From: Thereva unica | Taxonomy: Eukaryota; Arthropoda; Insecta; Diptera; Therevidae | Reading direction: 5' to 3' | NCBI GenBank assembly: GCA_949987705.1 | Contig: OX465281.1 | Location: forward strand, 99,294,326-99,358,325 | DNA: 64,000 nt | Part shown: positions 24,001 to 34,930 of the stretch, piece after piece | How the letters are laid out: each line of letters begins with the position of its first letter | Position numbering within the stretch: position 1 is the first letter of the stretch | The notes under the pieces: model-generated | What the model was told of the DNA's origin: nothing | What the model saw: only the letters and a program-made list of their open reading frames with translations | Databases searched by the model: none | Position numbers and translations under genes: made by a program

Positions 24001-24867
24001 AAAGCGGATTACTATTTTCTTCACAACCCCTACGGCATGGGTATCAAATGAAAGAGTATGATAAGTAGAACACCATAAGCAATATAGTATACTCAATATA
24101 TCGTTTGGTACATGGCGGTCATCTCAAGAGGGCGGATTACCATTTTCTTCACAACCCCTTCGAGATGGGTATCAAATGAGAGAGTATAATAAGTAGAACA
24201 CCATAAGAAATATAGTATACGCAATATATCGTTTGGTCCATGGCGGTCATCTCAAGAGGGAGGATGATCATTTTCTTCACTACCCCCTCGACATTGGTAT
24301 CAAATGAAAGGGTATTATAAGAAGAGTGCCATAGACTATGTCTGTAGATTCATGGCGGCTATCTCAAGAGGGCGGTTTACCATTTTCTTCACAACCCCTT
24401 CTAGGTGGGTATCAAATGAAAGAGTATGATAAGTAGAACAATATAAGCAATATAGTATACTCAATATATCGTTTGGTCCATAGCGGCCATCTCGAGAAGG
24501 CGGATTACCATTTTCTTCACAACCCCTACGACATGGGTATCAAATGAAAGAGTATGATAAGTAGAACACCATAAGCAATATAGTATACTCAATATATCGT
24601 TTGGTACATGGCGGTCATCTCAAGAGGGCGGATTACCATTTTCTTCACAACCCCTTCGAGATGGGTATCAAATGAGAGAGTATAATAAGTAGAACACCAT
24701 AGGCAATATAGTATACTCAATATATCATTTGGTCCATTGCGGTCATCTCCCAAAATCAATTTTCCCAGATTTGTTCTTTTTTCACTATAGCTTTTTCCTA
24801 TCGCAGACTGTGTCCCCATAATCTTATTTTATTGAAAGGCATTGCAACGCACGCGGGTTTTTGCTAG
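21033..24867 (+). mobile_element. Helitron A, non-autonomous, filled by a minisatellite
   Basis: The 5' end is TCTATAATATAAAAATAAGT preceded by A. The 3' end is ACGCACGCGGGTTTTTGCTAG followed by T, so the element sits between A and T and ends in CTAG, the Helitron rule (5' TC, 3' CTRR, no target duplication). A 12-bp palindrome-like TTGCAACG motif precedes the end. A second copy of both ends in reverse orientation lies at 48.1-49.8 kb. No Rep/helicase gene is inside. About 93% of the length is the tandem array. Confidence 0.8.
21185..24750 (+). repeat. Minisatellite array A, ~128-bp units, about 28 copies
   Basis: The unit contains GCGGCCATCTCAAGAGGG, ACCATTTTCTTCACAACCCC, GGGTATCAAATGAAAG and CAATATAGTATACTCAATAT. 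At least two unit types alternate: the common one, and one with GATGATCATTTTCTTCACT and CCATAGACTATGTCTTTAGA. Runs of two to four types are repeated as larger blocks (for example 22.4-22.9 kb and 23.7-24.3 kb), so the array grew partly by duplication of multi-unit blocks. Confidence 0.95.
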
Positions 24868-25145
24868 TCTATATATAAAAATGGAACGTGATTTGTGTTC
24901 GGATGCTTAAAACTTGAAAACGGCTGGACCAAATTGTGTACTTTATTTGTAGGTTTTTTTCGTAATTGCTATGTGAAGGTTTAGGAAAAAAAAACTGAAA
25001 AAATTCCCCACTGGTGGCGCTGTAGGCGCACATTTCGTTTTTCAGTTTAATTTGTAGCAACCAAAATTTAAAAAATAAATTGAAATATTGTGTCACTGGC
25101 GAAGACCCCTTTGAAAATTGTAATTTAGCATTAGACACCTCTTTA
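24868..25145 (+). mobile_element. Helitron-like 5' end fragment directly abutting Helitron A
   Basis: TCTATATATAAAAATGGAAC begins immediately after CTAG of Helitron A. The text that follows (GTGATTTGTGTTCGG) resembles 5' ends of Helitrons, which start TC and A/T-rich before a coding-like leader. At 25145 a further A|TC start (TCTATATATATAATAATCC) leads into array B. No 3' end of this element was seen. Confidence 0.55.
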
Positions 25146-25162
25146 TCTATATATATAATAAT

Positions 25163-26858
25163 CCATGGCGGCCGTCTCAAGAGGGCGGATTACCACTTTC
25201 TTCACAACCACCTCGACATGGGTATCAAATGAAAGGGTATGATAGGTAGAATACAATAGGCAATTTAGTATAATAAATATACCTTTAGATCCATGGCAGC
25301 CGTCTCAAGAGGGCGGATTACCACTTTCTTCACAACACCCGAGACATGGGTATCAAATGAAAGGCTATGAAAAGTAGAATTCAATAGGCAGTGTAGTATA
25401 CTAAATATACCTTTAGATCCATGGCTGCCGTCTCAAGAGGGCGGATTACCACTTTCTTCACAACCACCTCGACATGGGTATCAAATGAAAGGGTATGATA
25501 GTTATGATAGGTAGAATACAATAGGCAATTTAGTATACTAAATATACCTTTAGATCCATGGCAGCCGTCTCAAGAGGGCGGATTACCACTTTCTTCACAG
25601 CCACCTCGATATGTGTATCAAATGAAAGGGTATGATAAGTAGAATACAATAGGCAATGTAGTATACTAAATATATCTTTAGATCCATGGCGGCCATCTCA
25701 AGAGGGCGGATTACCACTTTCTTCACAACCATCTCGACATGGGTATCAAATTAAAGGCTATGATAAGTGGAATACAATAAGCAATGCAGTATACTAAATA
25801 TACCTTTACATCCATGGCGGCCGTCTCAAGAGGGCGGATTACCACTTTCTTCACAACCACCTTGACATGGGTATCAAATGAAAGGGTATGATAAGTAGAA
25901 TATAATAACCAATGTAGTATACTAAATATACCTTTAGATCCATGGCGGCCGTCTCAAGAGGGCGGATTACCACTTTCTTCACAACCACCTCGACATGGGT
26001 ATCAAATGAAAGGGTATGATAAGTAGAATTCAATAACCAATGCAGTATACTAAATATATCTTAAGATCCATGGCGGCCGTCTCAAGAAGGCGAATTACCA
26101 CTTTCTTCACAACCACCTCGATATGGGTATCAAATGAATGGGTATGATAAGTAGAATACAATAAGCAATGCAGTGTACTAAATATACCTTTAGATCCATG
26201 GCGGCCATCTCAAGAGGGCGGATTACCACTTTCTTCACAACCATCTCGACATGGGTATCAAATGAAAGGGTATGATAAGTGGAATACAATAAGCGATGCA
26301 GTATACTAAATATACCTTTACATCCATGGCGGCTGTCTCAAGAGGGCGGATTACCACTTTCTTCACAGCCACCTTGACATGGGTATCAAATGAAAGGGTA
26401 TGATAAGTAGAATACAATAACCAATGTAGTATACTAAATATACCTTTAGATCCATGGCGGCCGTCTCAAGAGGGCGGATTACCACTTTCTTCACAACCAC
26501 CTCGACATGGGTATCAAATGAAAGGGTATGATAAGTGGAATACAATAAGCAATGCAGTATACTAAATATACCTTTACATCCATGGCGGCGGTCTCAAGAG
26601 GGCGGATTACCACTTTCTTCACAACCACCTTGACATGGGTATCAAATGAAAGGGTATGATAAGTAGAATACAATAACCAATGTAGTATACTAAATATACC
26701 TTTAGATCCATGGCGGCCGTCTCAAGAGGGCGGATTACCACTTTCTTCACAACCACCTTGACATGGGTATCAAATGAAAGGGTATGATAAGTAGAATATA
26801 ATAACCAATGTAGTATACTAAATATACCTTTAGATCCATGGCGGCCGTCTGAAGAGGG
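25163..26858 (+). repeat. Minisatellite array B, 128-bp units, about 13 copies
   Basis: The units are related to array A but form a separate subfamily: CCATGGCGGCCGTCTCAAGA, GGATTACCACTTTCTTCACA and TACTAAATATACCTTTAGAT. The spacing is exactly 128 bp over most of the array. Part of the array is repeated at 27795-29191 by the large tandem duplication. Confidence 0.95.
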
Positions 26859-27794
26859 CTCAAAAGAAAAAATGGATCCCCCGCAATAAAGGCACACCAA
26901 TTCACTTTTTCAAACTCTGCTACTGTATATTAAATTAAGTTAAAACGCTTTTCCCCTAAGTGCAGAACGATATTTTTCATTGAGCGGGCAGAAAAGTGTG
27001 GGGACATTTGTTTGCTACCAACAGCTTTTCTGTCCTAGCTATGAAAAAACAATTTTTTCTTAATGACGTATCTCGAAACCAAAAACCTAATGATATAAAA
27101 CCCAAAAACAAAAATTGTAAAGGGTTCGGCGATTGTTTGCCGAAAAAATGAAAACTGGAAACACTGAACTGAAAAAACCAAAAATTTAAAGTAATGAACT
27201 TTATTGAATTCCATTTATTTAATATTAAAAATGAAAAATGTTAAACGAATATCTTAAATATAATGTCTTGCAAAGAACTAATATGAGAGCACGGCAATTG
27301 TAAATTTGTTAAATATCTAATCTAAAAAAGGATTGATATAAGAACACGGCGATCTGAAATTCGTAAGATGTCTCATCTAAACGAATACTGATAAAAAATC
27401 CCATCTGAAAAATCATTGATATGAAAACATAGCGACCTACAATTCGTTGAATATGCAATCTAATAAAGAACTGATATAAGAACACGGTGATTTTAAATTC
27501 GTTAAATACATTATTAAACACTTTACTTCTCTAGCAGCACGAATCAACATGGTTGTGAGCATAACCAATAAAATCGCTGGGTATGCATATGTGGTGGGTT
27601 ACGTGACTATTGCACGGAATGTGTAGAGACGTAGCCATAGAAAATGTGTTAATAAATGATGTGAATAATTTGTTTCTCTAACACAAATTAGCAAATAAAA
27701 TTTCTTATCGCTTAAGTAATGGCTTTGTCATACAACTTTATTATAATATCAAACTTTTTACCACCCACCACATATGCATACCCAGCGATTTTAT
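25464..27794 (+). repeat. 2331-bp tandem duplication, first copy
   Basis: This block matches 27795-30125 base for base apart from at least one difference (T at about 27301, G at about 29632). It contains most of array B, a 230-bp unique tract, the left arm of the palindrome and its loop. The junction at 27794/27795 joins GCGATTTTAT, inside a palindrome arm, to CCACCTCGACATGG, inside an array unit. Confidence 0.95.
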
Positions 27795-30125
27795 CCACCT
27801 CGACATGGGTATCAAATGAAAGGGTATGATAGTTATGATAGGTAGAATACAATAGGCAATTTAGTATACTAAATATACCTTTAGATCCATGGCAGCCGTC
27901 TCAAGAGGGCGGATTACCACTTTCTTCACAGCCACCTCGATATGTGTATCAAATGAAAGGGTATGATAAGTAGAATACAATAGGCAATGTAGTATACTAA
28001 ATATATCTTTAGATCCATGGCGGCCATCTCAAGAGGGCGGATTACCACTTTCTTCACAACCATCTCGACATGGGTATCAAATTAAAGGCTATGATAAGTG
28101 GAATACAATAAGCAATGCAGTATACTAAATATACCTTTACATCCATGGCGGCCGTCTCAAGAGGGCGGATTACCACTTTCTTCACAACCACCTTGACATG
28201 GGTATCAAATGAAAGGGTATGATAAGTAGAATATAATAACCAATGTAGTATACTAAATATACCTTTAGATCCATGGCGGCCGTCTCAAGAGGGCGGATTA
28301 CCACTTTCTTCACAACCACCTCGACATGGGTATCAAATGAAAGGGTATGATAAGTAGAATTCAATAACCAATGCAGTATACTAAATATATCTTAAGATCC
28401 ATGGCGGCCGTCTCAAGAAGGCGAATTACCACTTTCTTCACAACCACCTCGATATGGGTATCAAATGAATGGGTATGATAAGTAGAATACAATAAGCAAT
28501 GCAGTGTACTAAATATACCTTTAGATCCATGGCGGCCATCTCAAGAGGGCGGATTACCACTTTCTTCACAACCATCTCGACATGGGTATCAAATGAAAGG
28601 GTATGATAAGTGGAATACAATAAGCGATGCAGTATACTAAATATACCTTTACATCCATGGCGGCTGTCTCAAGAGGGCGGATTACCACTTTCTTCACAGC
28701 CACCTTGACATGGGTATCAAATGAAAGGGTATGATAAGTAGAATACAATAACCAATGTAGTATACTAAATATACCTTTAGATCCATGGCGGCCGTCTCAA
28801 GAGGGCGGATTACCACTTTCTTCACAACCACCTCGACATGGGTATCAAATGAAAGGGTATGATAAGTGGAATACAATAAGCAATGCAGTATACTAAATAT
28901 ACCTTTACATCCATGGCGGCGGTCTCAAGAGGGCGGATTACCACTTTCTTCACAACCACCTTGACATGGGTATCAAATGAAAGGGTATGATAAGTAGAAT
29001 ACAATAACCAATGTAGTATACTAAATATACCTTTAGATCCATGGCGGCCGTCTCAAGAGGGCGGATTACCACTTTCTTCACAACCACCTTGACATGGGTA
29101 TCAAATGAAAGGGTATGATAAGTAGAATATAATAACCAATGTAGTATACTAAATATACCTTTAGATCCATGGCGGCCGTCTGAAGAGGGCTCAAAAGAAA
29201 AAATGGATCCCCCGCAATAAAGGCACACCAATTCACTTTTTCAAACTCTGCTACTGTATATTAAATTAAGTTAAAACGCTTTTCCCCTAAGTGCAGAACG
29301 ATATTTTTCATTGAGCGGGCAGAAAAGTGTGGGGACATTTGTTTGCTACCAACAGCTTTTCTGTCCTAGCTATGAAAAAACAATTTTTTCTTAATGACGT
29401 ATCTCGAAACCAAAAACCTAATGATATAAAACCCAAAAACAAAAATTGTAAAGGGTTCGGCGATTGTTTGCCGAAAAAATGAAAACTGGAAACACTGAAC
29501 TGAAAAAACCAAAAATTTAAAGTAATGAACTTTATTGAATTCCATTTATTTAATATTAAAAATGAAAAATGTTAAACGAATATCTTAAATATAATGTCTT
29601 GCAAAGAACTAATATGAGAGCACGGCAATTGGAAATTTGTTAAATATCTAATCTAAAAAAGGATTGATATAAGAACACGGCGATCTGAAATTCGTAAGAT
29701 GTCTCATCTAAACGAATACTGATAAAAAATCCCATCTGAAAAATCATTGATATGAAAACATAGCGACCTACAATTCGTTGAATATGCAATCTAATAAAGA
29801 ACTGATATAAGAACACGGTGATTTTAAATTCGTTAAATACATTATTAAACACTTTACTTCTCTAGCAGCACGAATCAACATGGTTGTGAGCATAACCAAT
29901 AAAATCGCTGGGTATGCATATGTGGTGGGTTACGTGACTATTGCACGGAATGTGTAGAGACGTAGCCATAGAAAATGTGTTAATAAATGATGTGAATAAT
30001 TTGTTTCTCTAACACAAATTAGCAAATAAAATTTCTTATCGCTTAAGTAATGGCTTTGTCATACAACTTTATTATAATATCAAACTTTTTACCACCCACC
30101 ACATATGCATACCCAGCGATTTTAT
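27795..30125 (+). repeat. 2331-bp tandem duplication, second copy
   Basis: The block holds array B' (27795-29191), the unique tract (29192-29424) and the full left arm and loop of the palindrome. Near identity with the first copy implies a very recent duplication, or an assembly duplication. Confidence 0.95.
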
Positions 30126-30599
30126 TGGTTATGCTCACAACCATGTTGATTCGTGCTGCTAGAGAAGTAAAGTGTTTAATAATGTATTTAACGAATTTAA
30201 AATCACCGTGTTCTTATATCAGTTCTTTATTAGATTGCATATTCAACGAATTGTAGGTCGCTATGTTTTCATATCAATGATTTTTCAGATGGGATTTTTT
30301 ATCAGTATTCGTTTAGATGAGACATCTTACGAATTTCAGATCGCCGTGTTCTTATATTAATCCTTTTTTAGATTAGATATTTAACAAATTTCCAATTGCC
30401 GTGCTCTCATATTAGTTCTTTGCAAGACATTATATTTAAGATATTCGTTTAACATTTTTCATTTTTAATATTAAATAAATGGAATTCAATAAAGTTCATT
30501 ACTTTAAATTTTTGGTTTTTTCAGTTCAGTGTTTCCAGTTTTCATTTTTTCGGCAAACAATCGCCGAACCCTTTACAATTTTTGTTTTTGGGTTTTATA
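29425..30599. repeat. Palindrome with 506-bp arms and 163-bp loop
   Basis: The arms are 29425-29930 and 30094-30599, the outer ends are TATAAAACCC and GGGTTTTATA, and the inner ends are GTGGTGGGT and ACCCACCAC. Identity is nearly perfect (I see about one mismatch). The left arm and loop also occur in the first tandem copy (27094-27762), where only about 32 bp of the right arm follow before the duplication junction. No coding region is present. Open frames in the arms mirror each other by symmetry. Confidence 0.95.
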
Positions 30600-31900
30600 A
30601 ACAAATACTGATTTGAGTGTAATCTATGAAGGCTCACGATTAAAAAACCGTCTTTTTGTGATAGCTCTTCGGGTTAGTAAAAAATACTATTGTTTATAGT
30701 CCATTCAAAACGCGGGGGGGTGTTCCAAAATAACACCGTTAAGAAAATCGAACCCTAAAGGTTTTTGGGGTCGCTAATCACGAAAATCGAGGTCCCGCGG
30801 CCTAAAATTAGGGCGTCACCCCTAAAAATGCAAAAAACACCCCTTTTTAGGGGGTTTTCGCGATTACTTCAGTAATAATGAAAACTAATGCGATGAAATG
30901 CACTTTTTTTAATATTTATTTGCGAAGGTGGTTGATTTATACTAAATTAAGCGTAAGTGATTTTTGAACCTGTACCATATAGCCCGAACCACGAGGACTT
31001 ACTTGAGGTGCCGTTCGAAGCGTATTAGCGACAATATAATCTGAAAAGATTTTTATAATATTCGGTCGAGCGTTTTTTTTTTTTTGGTTTAAATGACATA
31101 AGCGATAATAAATGAAATATGATCTGAAAAGATTTTCATAAATTCGGTCGAACCGTTCTTTTTTTGTTTAAACGACGTTTATGATTTTTGTACTTGCACG
31201 ATACCGCGCGAACTAAAAACTATATCGACTTCATTGAGGTGCCGAAAAAAGAATATTAACGAAGAAATGATCTGAAAAAAATTTCATAATATTGTGTCGG
31301 GCCTTTTTGGTTAAATAGAAAAACTTCGGCTAATTGTCAGACACACCTTAAATTGACAAGTTTTGCTAATATCTAATAAACTCGATGGTATGAGACCCGT
31401 TCTAAACGAAGTGATCTTTTTTGGGTTCTGCACAGCGATAGCCTTCGAACAAAACATCACTTGCCAAAATCCGACAACCTCTCAAAATCATGCAAAAATT
31501 TCGTTACCCTTTACAAACAGCGCGAATTTTTCAAACCTTGGATTAGCAGTTTTTGAAGGGGAATTGTTTTCTACGCGTGAAACAGTTTCAGAAAATTGCG
31601 GTTCATCCCGGAATTTCCAGTAGTTACCGCAGAATTTGTTCTTCTTGGTCAAGTCAGACGAGTACTTAACAGTTACAGTTTTGCTAATATCTCCGGAAAG
31701 CTTTGGAATTTCCAAATGAAGTCATTCGCTTCTCAGTTCTGATACTAGCCAATTTTCCACTAGTGCTAAACAACTATTTTATAAGAAGTCAGTTTATTCC
31801 ATCTTCGTTCATCATACTGGGAAGTTAATCGTGTGGACCGAAGGGGTCAAACCCACATTCCAACTAGTTTTTATTATTGTTATCGTTATTATTTAATGTG
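30600..31900. other. Unassigned tract with two ~120-bp degenerate repeats
   Basis: Segments at 30958-31085 and 31190-31310 share TTGAGGTGCCG, GATCTGAAAA and TCATAATATT-like text about 230 bp apart. A C/G-rich part (30700-30860) resembles 20935-21030. Open frames at 31363-31715 on both strands lack motifs. Confidence 0.6.
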
Positions 31901-31952
31901 GCGCCCCAAAAAATTCTGCCATACCAAAGGGGAGCCCCTGTGCACGCCACTG

Positions 31953-32400
31953 GTTGGTCGCCATTATGAATATGACTGGTTGGTCGCCATATGGAATGAC
32001 ACCAAATAGGTAATTGTACTGTATTTATCATCCCCTTTCATTTGATACCCATGTCGGGCGTTGGGGGGCGCAATTGCGAAATTCGGCCGCCATATTGGAA
32101 CCGCCATCTTGACTTTTGTACAAGATGGTCAGATTGCATTGTCCCGCGACATTCATGCATACATACAGACGAAGCTAATATAAAGGATATACAAATAGCC
32201 TAAAACATGTTCGTGAAATTTATGAATCTTCCAGTGAACGTCCCATCCCAACCGAAATAGCCGTTTCCGAAATTAGCCCGAACAAACAGACAGACAGACA
32301 GACAAACATTTAAAAAATGCGTGATTTTGGTTTAATATGATGTAAATAACCATATGAACTTAGAAAAAAAAATTTTAAAAACCGTTTTTAAATATTTTTT
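31953..32400. repeat. Dispersed repeat, right part, including the TSD copy
   Basis: It begins with GTTGGTCG (31953-31960), continues CCATTATG...ATGACACCAAATAGG and TTTCATTTGATACCCATGTC, and ends in a CAGACAGACAGACAGACA run at 32288-32306. It continues the repeat interrupted at 16647. Confidence 0.75.
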
Positions 32401-32458
32401 TATTTCGTACTTTTTAGTCCATTCAATTTTTTCTCGGGCAATATAAAAAAAAATATTA

Positions 32459-32748
32459 AGGTAGGCCTACACGGTACAAATAAATCGTTGCGTGTGAACT
32501 CAACTATTCGGCTTGCACAATCTAAAAGGTTTGCATTGTACCAAATATGTCTCGGTGATGTTAGACCACTTGCTCCTCCGACCTTATCACAATCAATGTA
32601 ACATAATATAACGCGTAGATAAGTATAAATATAATGCGCAATAACTAATGGAGGTAATTTTCACTCGTCATTTGGACTCAGTTTATTTACACAATTCGAT
32701 TTGCGCCAGACAATTTAAAAAACTAATTCGTTGCGTATGAACCTACCT
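32459..32748. mobile_element. 290-bp MITE, PIF/Harbinger-like
   Basis: The ends are AGGTAGGCC and its inverted partner (reverse complement AGGTAGGTT), flanked by TTA at 32456-32458 and 32749-32751. CGTTGCGTGTGAAC near the left end and CGTTGCGTATGAAC near the right are also shared. The repeats beyond the first 7-8 bp are imperfect, so the call rests largely on the TTA duplication. Confidence 0.6.
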
Positions 32749-32751
32749 TTA

Positions 32752-33180
32752 CGATAAGTGTGACACGCTGCCGTAGTATCTAACCGTACGTATTGCAAGC
32801 CTAATTCTTCTTTCAAAATCTATTTTGAGATGTATAACACGCCCCCACGCCATCGAAAAAAATCCAAGCAGTAACTAAATAGTTTTTGCCGTAATGTATT
32901 TGCATATTTTCCGACGAATTTAAAAAAAAACTTATTTAATATGAAACAAAATTCTCCGGGGGAAATTAAAAGAAATATTTATTGTGAAGTCGATAGCTTA
33001 CTGTACTATACTCGTCATACACTTTCATTTGATACCCATAACAAGGACGTTGTAAAGAAAAAGTAAGCCGCCATTTTGTGTTGGCCGCCATTTTGTGTTT
33101 TGAATGACGCCACATAGCGAAGTGTGTTCTACTTGTCAAAATTCCCCGCAGGAAATTAATAAATAATTATTTTGACGATA
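32752..33180. repeat. Unassigned sequence with an intact copy of the dispersed repeat
   Basis: The copy at 33015-33145 reads CTTTCATTTGATACCCATAA, then GCCGCCATTTTGTG twice, then GACGCCACATAGCG. It serves as the reference that shows what was interrupted by the 15.3-kb block. The part before 33000 is unassigned. Confidence 0.6.
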
Positions 33181-33187
33181 TATGTAT

Positions 33188-33300
33188 AGAAAAAAAAGCA
33201 CCGCGAGCCCAAGGATCGAACTCGCACCCCACAGATCCCACAGACCAGAATACTTCTCTCTAGCCCTTTGCGCTATGTCAAGTACCATCGGCCGGTGACC
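33188..33300 (-). ncRNA. tRNA-like sequence, probable SINE head
   Basis: On the minus strand a B-box-like GAGTTCGATCC lies near 33211, and the 5' side starts GGCCGATGG. The A box is weak and the predicted stems are imperfect, so this is more likely a tRNA-derived SINE head than a working tRNA gene. Confidence 0.45.
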
Positions 33301-33356
33301 AATATGTTAATAAATCATTTCAGAAAGAAGAAAAAAGAGAAAAAGAAAACAACCGG

Positions 33357-33442
33357 CCTGCACCGATCAGGGATCGAACCTGCAAACGCCACGCTACGCT
33401 GAATCGAGGATCCGACGCTCTACCCACTCCCCCATCGGCCTG
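33357..33442 (-). ncRNA. Second tRNA-like sequence, probable SINE head
   Basis: On the minus strand it starts GGCCGATGGGGGAGTGGGTA (A-box-like) and has GCAGGTTCGATCCCTG (B box). The 3' text ATCGGTG can pair with the 5' GCCGAT. It lies ~60 bp from another tRNA-like sequence in the same orientation that starts with the same GGCCGATGG. An isolated tRNA gene is possible, but the pairing and neighbour favour a SINE. Confidence 0.55.
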
Positions 33443-33859
33443 CTGCCAGATTTAGAACAAGAAAGTAATTTGTTCGGTGCGTATGAAATGTTTAGGTTGA
33501 ACCAATTTTAACAGTTTTTTATGCCTAACTTCGAACTCCGTTATCAGAATTTAGAAAAAATTTAGCGGGACTACCGTGGGTGGGAAGCTCCCCCTTCAAA
33601 TGAACCAAAAAAAGCAAAAAAGTTATTGGGTTACAAAGTTATGCGTGAACAGGACCACAAAATACCTACACGTCGAATTGAGTAACCTCCTCTTTTTTTT
33701 AAGTCGGTTAAAAAACACATTTATTTTGAAATCACAGATAGACACTCCAATTATATTTATTATTTTCTATTCTCCCCCGTTTGAAACCGCCGTTGCCGGT
33801 TACCCGATCACTCTGAAATTTTGCACACAGCTTCAAATCCGAAGACAATGCAATATGGT

Positions 33860-34445
33860 ATGCTCATTATACACCTAGATCCATGGCGGCCGTATCAAGA
33901 GAACGGATTACTGTTTTCTTCCCGAAAAAATTTTTCGATTTTCCAAATACTTCCGGATATCCTATCATGCTGAAATTTTGCATAGAACTTTAGCTCCGAT
34001 GACAATGCAATATGGTATACTCAATATACCTTTAGATCCATGGCGGCTGTCTCAGGAAGGCGGATTGAAATACTATTCACAACCTCTTCGACATGGTATC
34101 AAATGAAAGGGTATGATAAGTAGAGCACAATAAGCAACTTAGTATACTCAATATATCGTTTGGTCCATGACGGCCATCTCAAGAGGGCGGATTCCCATTT
34201 TCTTCAACACACCCGAGACATGGGTATCAAATGAAAGGGTATGATAAGTAGAACACCATAAGCAATATAGTATACTCAATATATCGTTTGGTCCATGGCG
34301 GCCATCTCAAGAGGGCGGATTACCATTTTCTTCACAACATCCAAGACATGGGTATCAAATCAAAGGGTGTGATAAGTAGAACACCATAAGCGATATAGTA
34401 TACTAAATATATCTTTTGGTTCATGGCGGCCATCTCAAGAGGGCG
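33860..34445 (+). repeat. Degenerate minisatellite units of the 128-bp family
   Basis: About four to five units with CCATGGCGGCCATCTCAAGA and GGGTATCAAATGAAAGGGTA are present. The first two are divergent and carry ATTTTGCA-type text instead of part of the unit. Confidence 0.85.
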
Positions 34446-34930
34446 CTAGGAGAAATTATTTTATACTTTTTAGTTCGTTATAAAAACGTGCTATATAAAC
34501 AAGTTTTTTTTTATCTGAATAATTATTTCTCCTTCTGCCTAAAAAAGTGGGTACGCCAAATAATTCTATCAGATGGCGTTATAAGTTATTTCACTTGCTC
34601 AATAAATGAGATAGCGCTAAAAGTTAATCGAAAAGTGTTAATTCGCATTGTTGATGCCAGATGATTAACAAACTGTGTTCAAATAAAGTGGTTAGTCACA
34701 ACTATGGTGTCAGATTGCTTTAGGTACTATAAAACACATATGTAGTTCATAGTACATATGTACAATAAAATTTTGAATTACCGATTACTACTTTTGCCGA
34801 GTTCGTAATTGTAATTTTTTTTTAAAATATGACATAGTCGTTACAAGTTAGTCGAATCCAGCACTGTTGATGTCAGATAACATTCCCTATCATTTCGATG
34901 ATTAACAAAAGCGTTCATAATAAACTGGTA
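34446..34930. other. Insertion-like AT-rich stretch between minisatellite units
   Basis: The repeat order breaks at GAGGGCG (34446) and resumes near 34930 with GTCTCAAGAGGACGGATTAC. The interior has GATGTCAGA and GATTAACAAA-type text twice (about 34650-34675 and 34873-34913), which suggests a small repeated element. No protein was recognised. Confidence 0.45.

Larger units (their letters stand above)
16648..31952. mobile_element. 15.3-kb block bounded by hAT-like termini
   Basis: The left end starts CACTGGCGTACACAGGGG. The reverse complement of the right end starts CAGTGGCGTGCACAGGGG (16 of 18 match). Both ends are followed by a GGTATGGCAG motif. The flanks carry an 8-bp duplication GTTGGTCG, the length typical of hAT transposons. 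Joining the flanks restores a dispersed repeat seen intact at 33.0-33.14 kb. I found no hAT transposase inside. The interior is a Tigger relic, Helitrons, minisatellite arrays, a tandem duplication and a palindrome, so the block is a hAT element (probably non-autonomous) swollen by later insertions and amplification. Confidence 0.75.

Noticed and set aside
21185..24750. Regular repeats that could look like a CRISPR array
   Set aside because: Whole units (~128 bp) are repeated with no unique spacers. It is a minisatellite in a eukaryotic Helitron.
25851..29231. Series of ~60-codon minus-strand open frames with near-identical proteins, 128 bp apart
   Set aside because: They follow the minisatellite period. 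128 is not a multiple of 3, so each frame ends within the next unit. There is no start context or conserved protein beyond the DNA repeat.
30050..30360. Open frames in the palindrome arms (30050-30256, 30172-30360) and their mirror images
   Set aside because: They are mirror copies created by the inverted repeat, with no motif and no codon bias.
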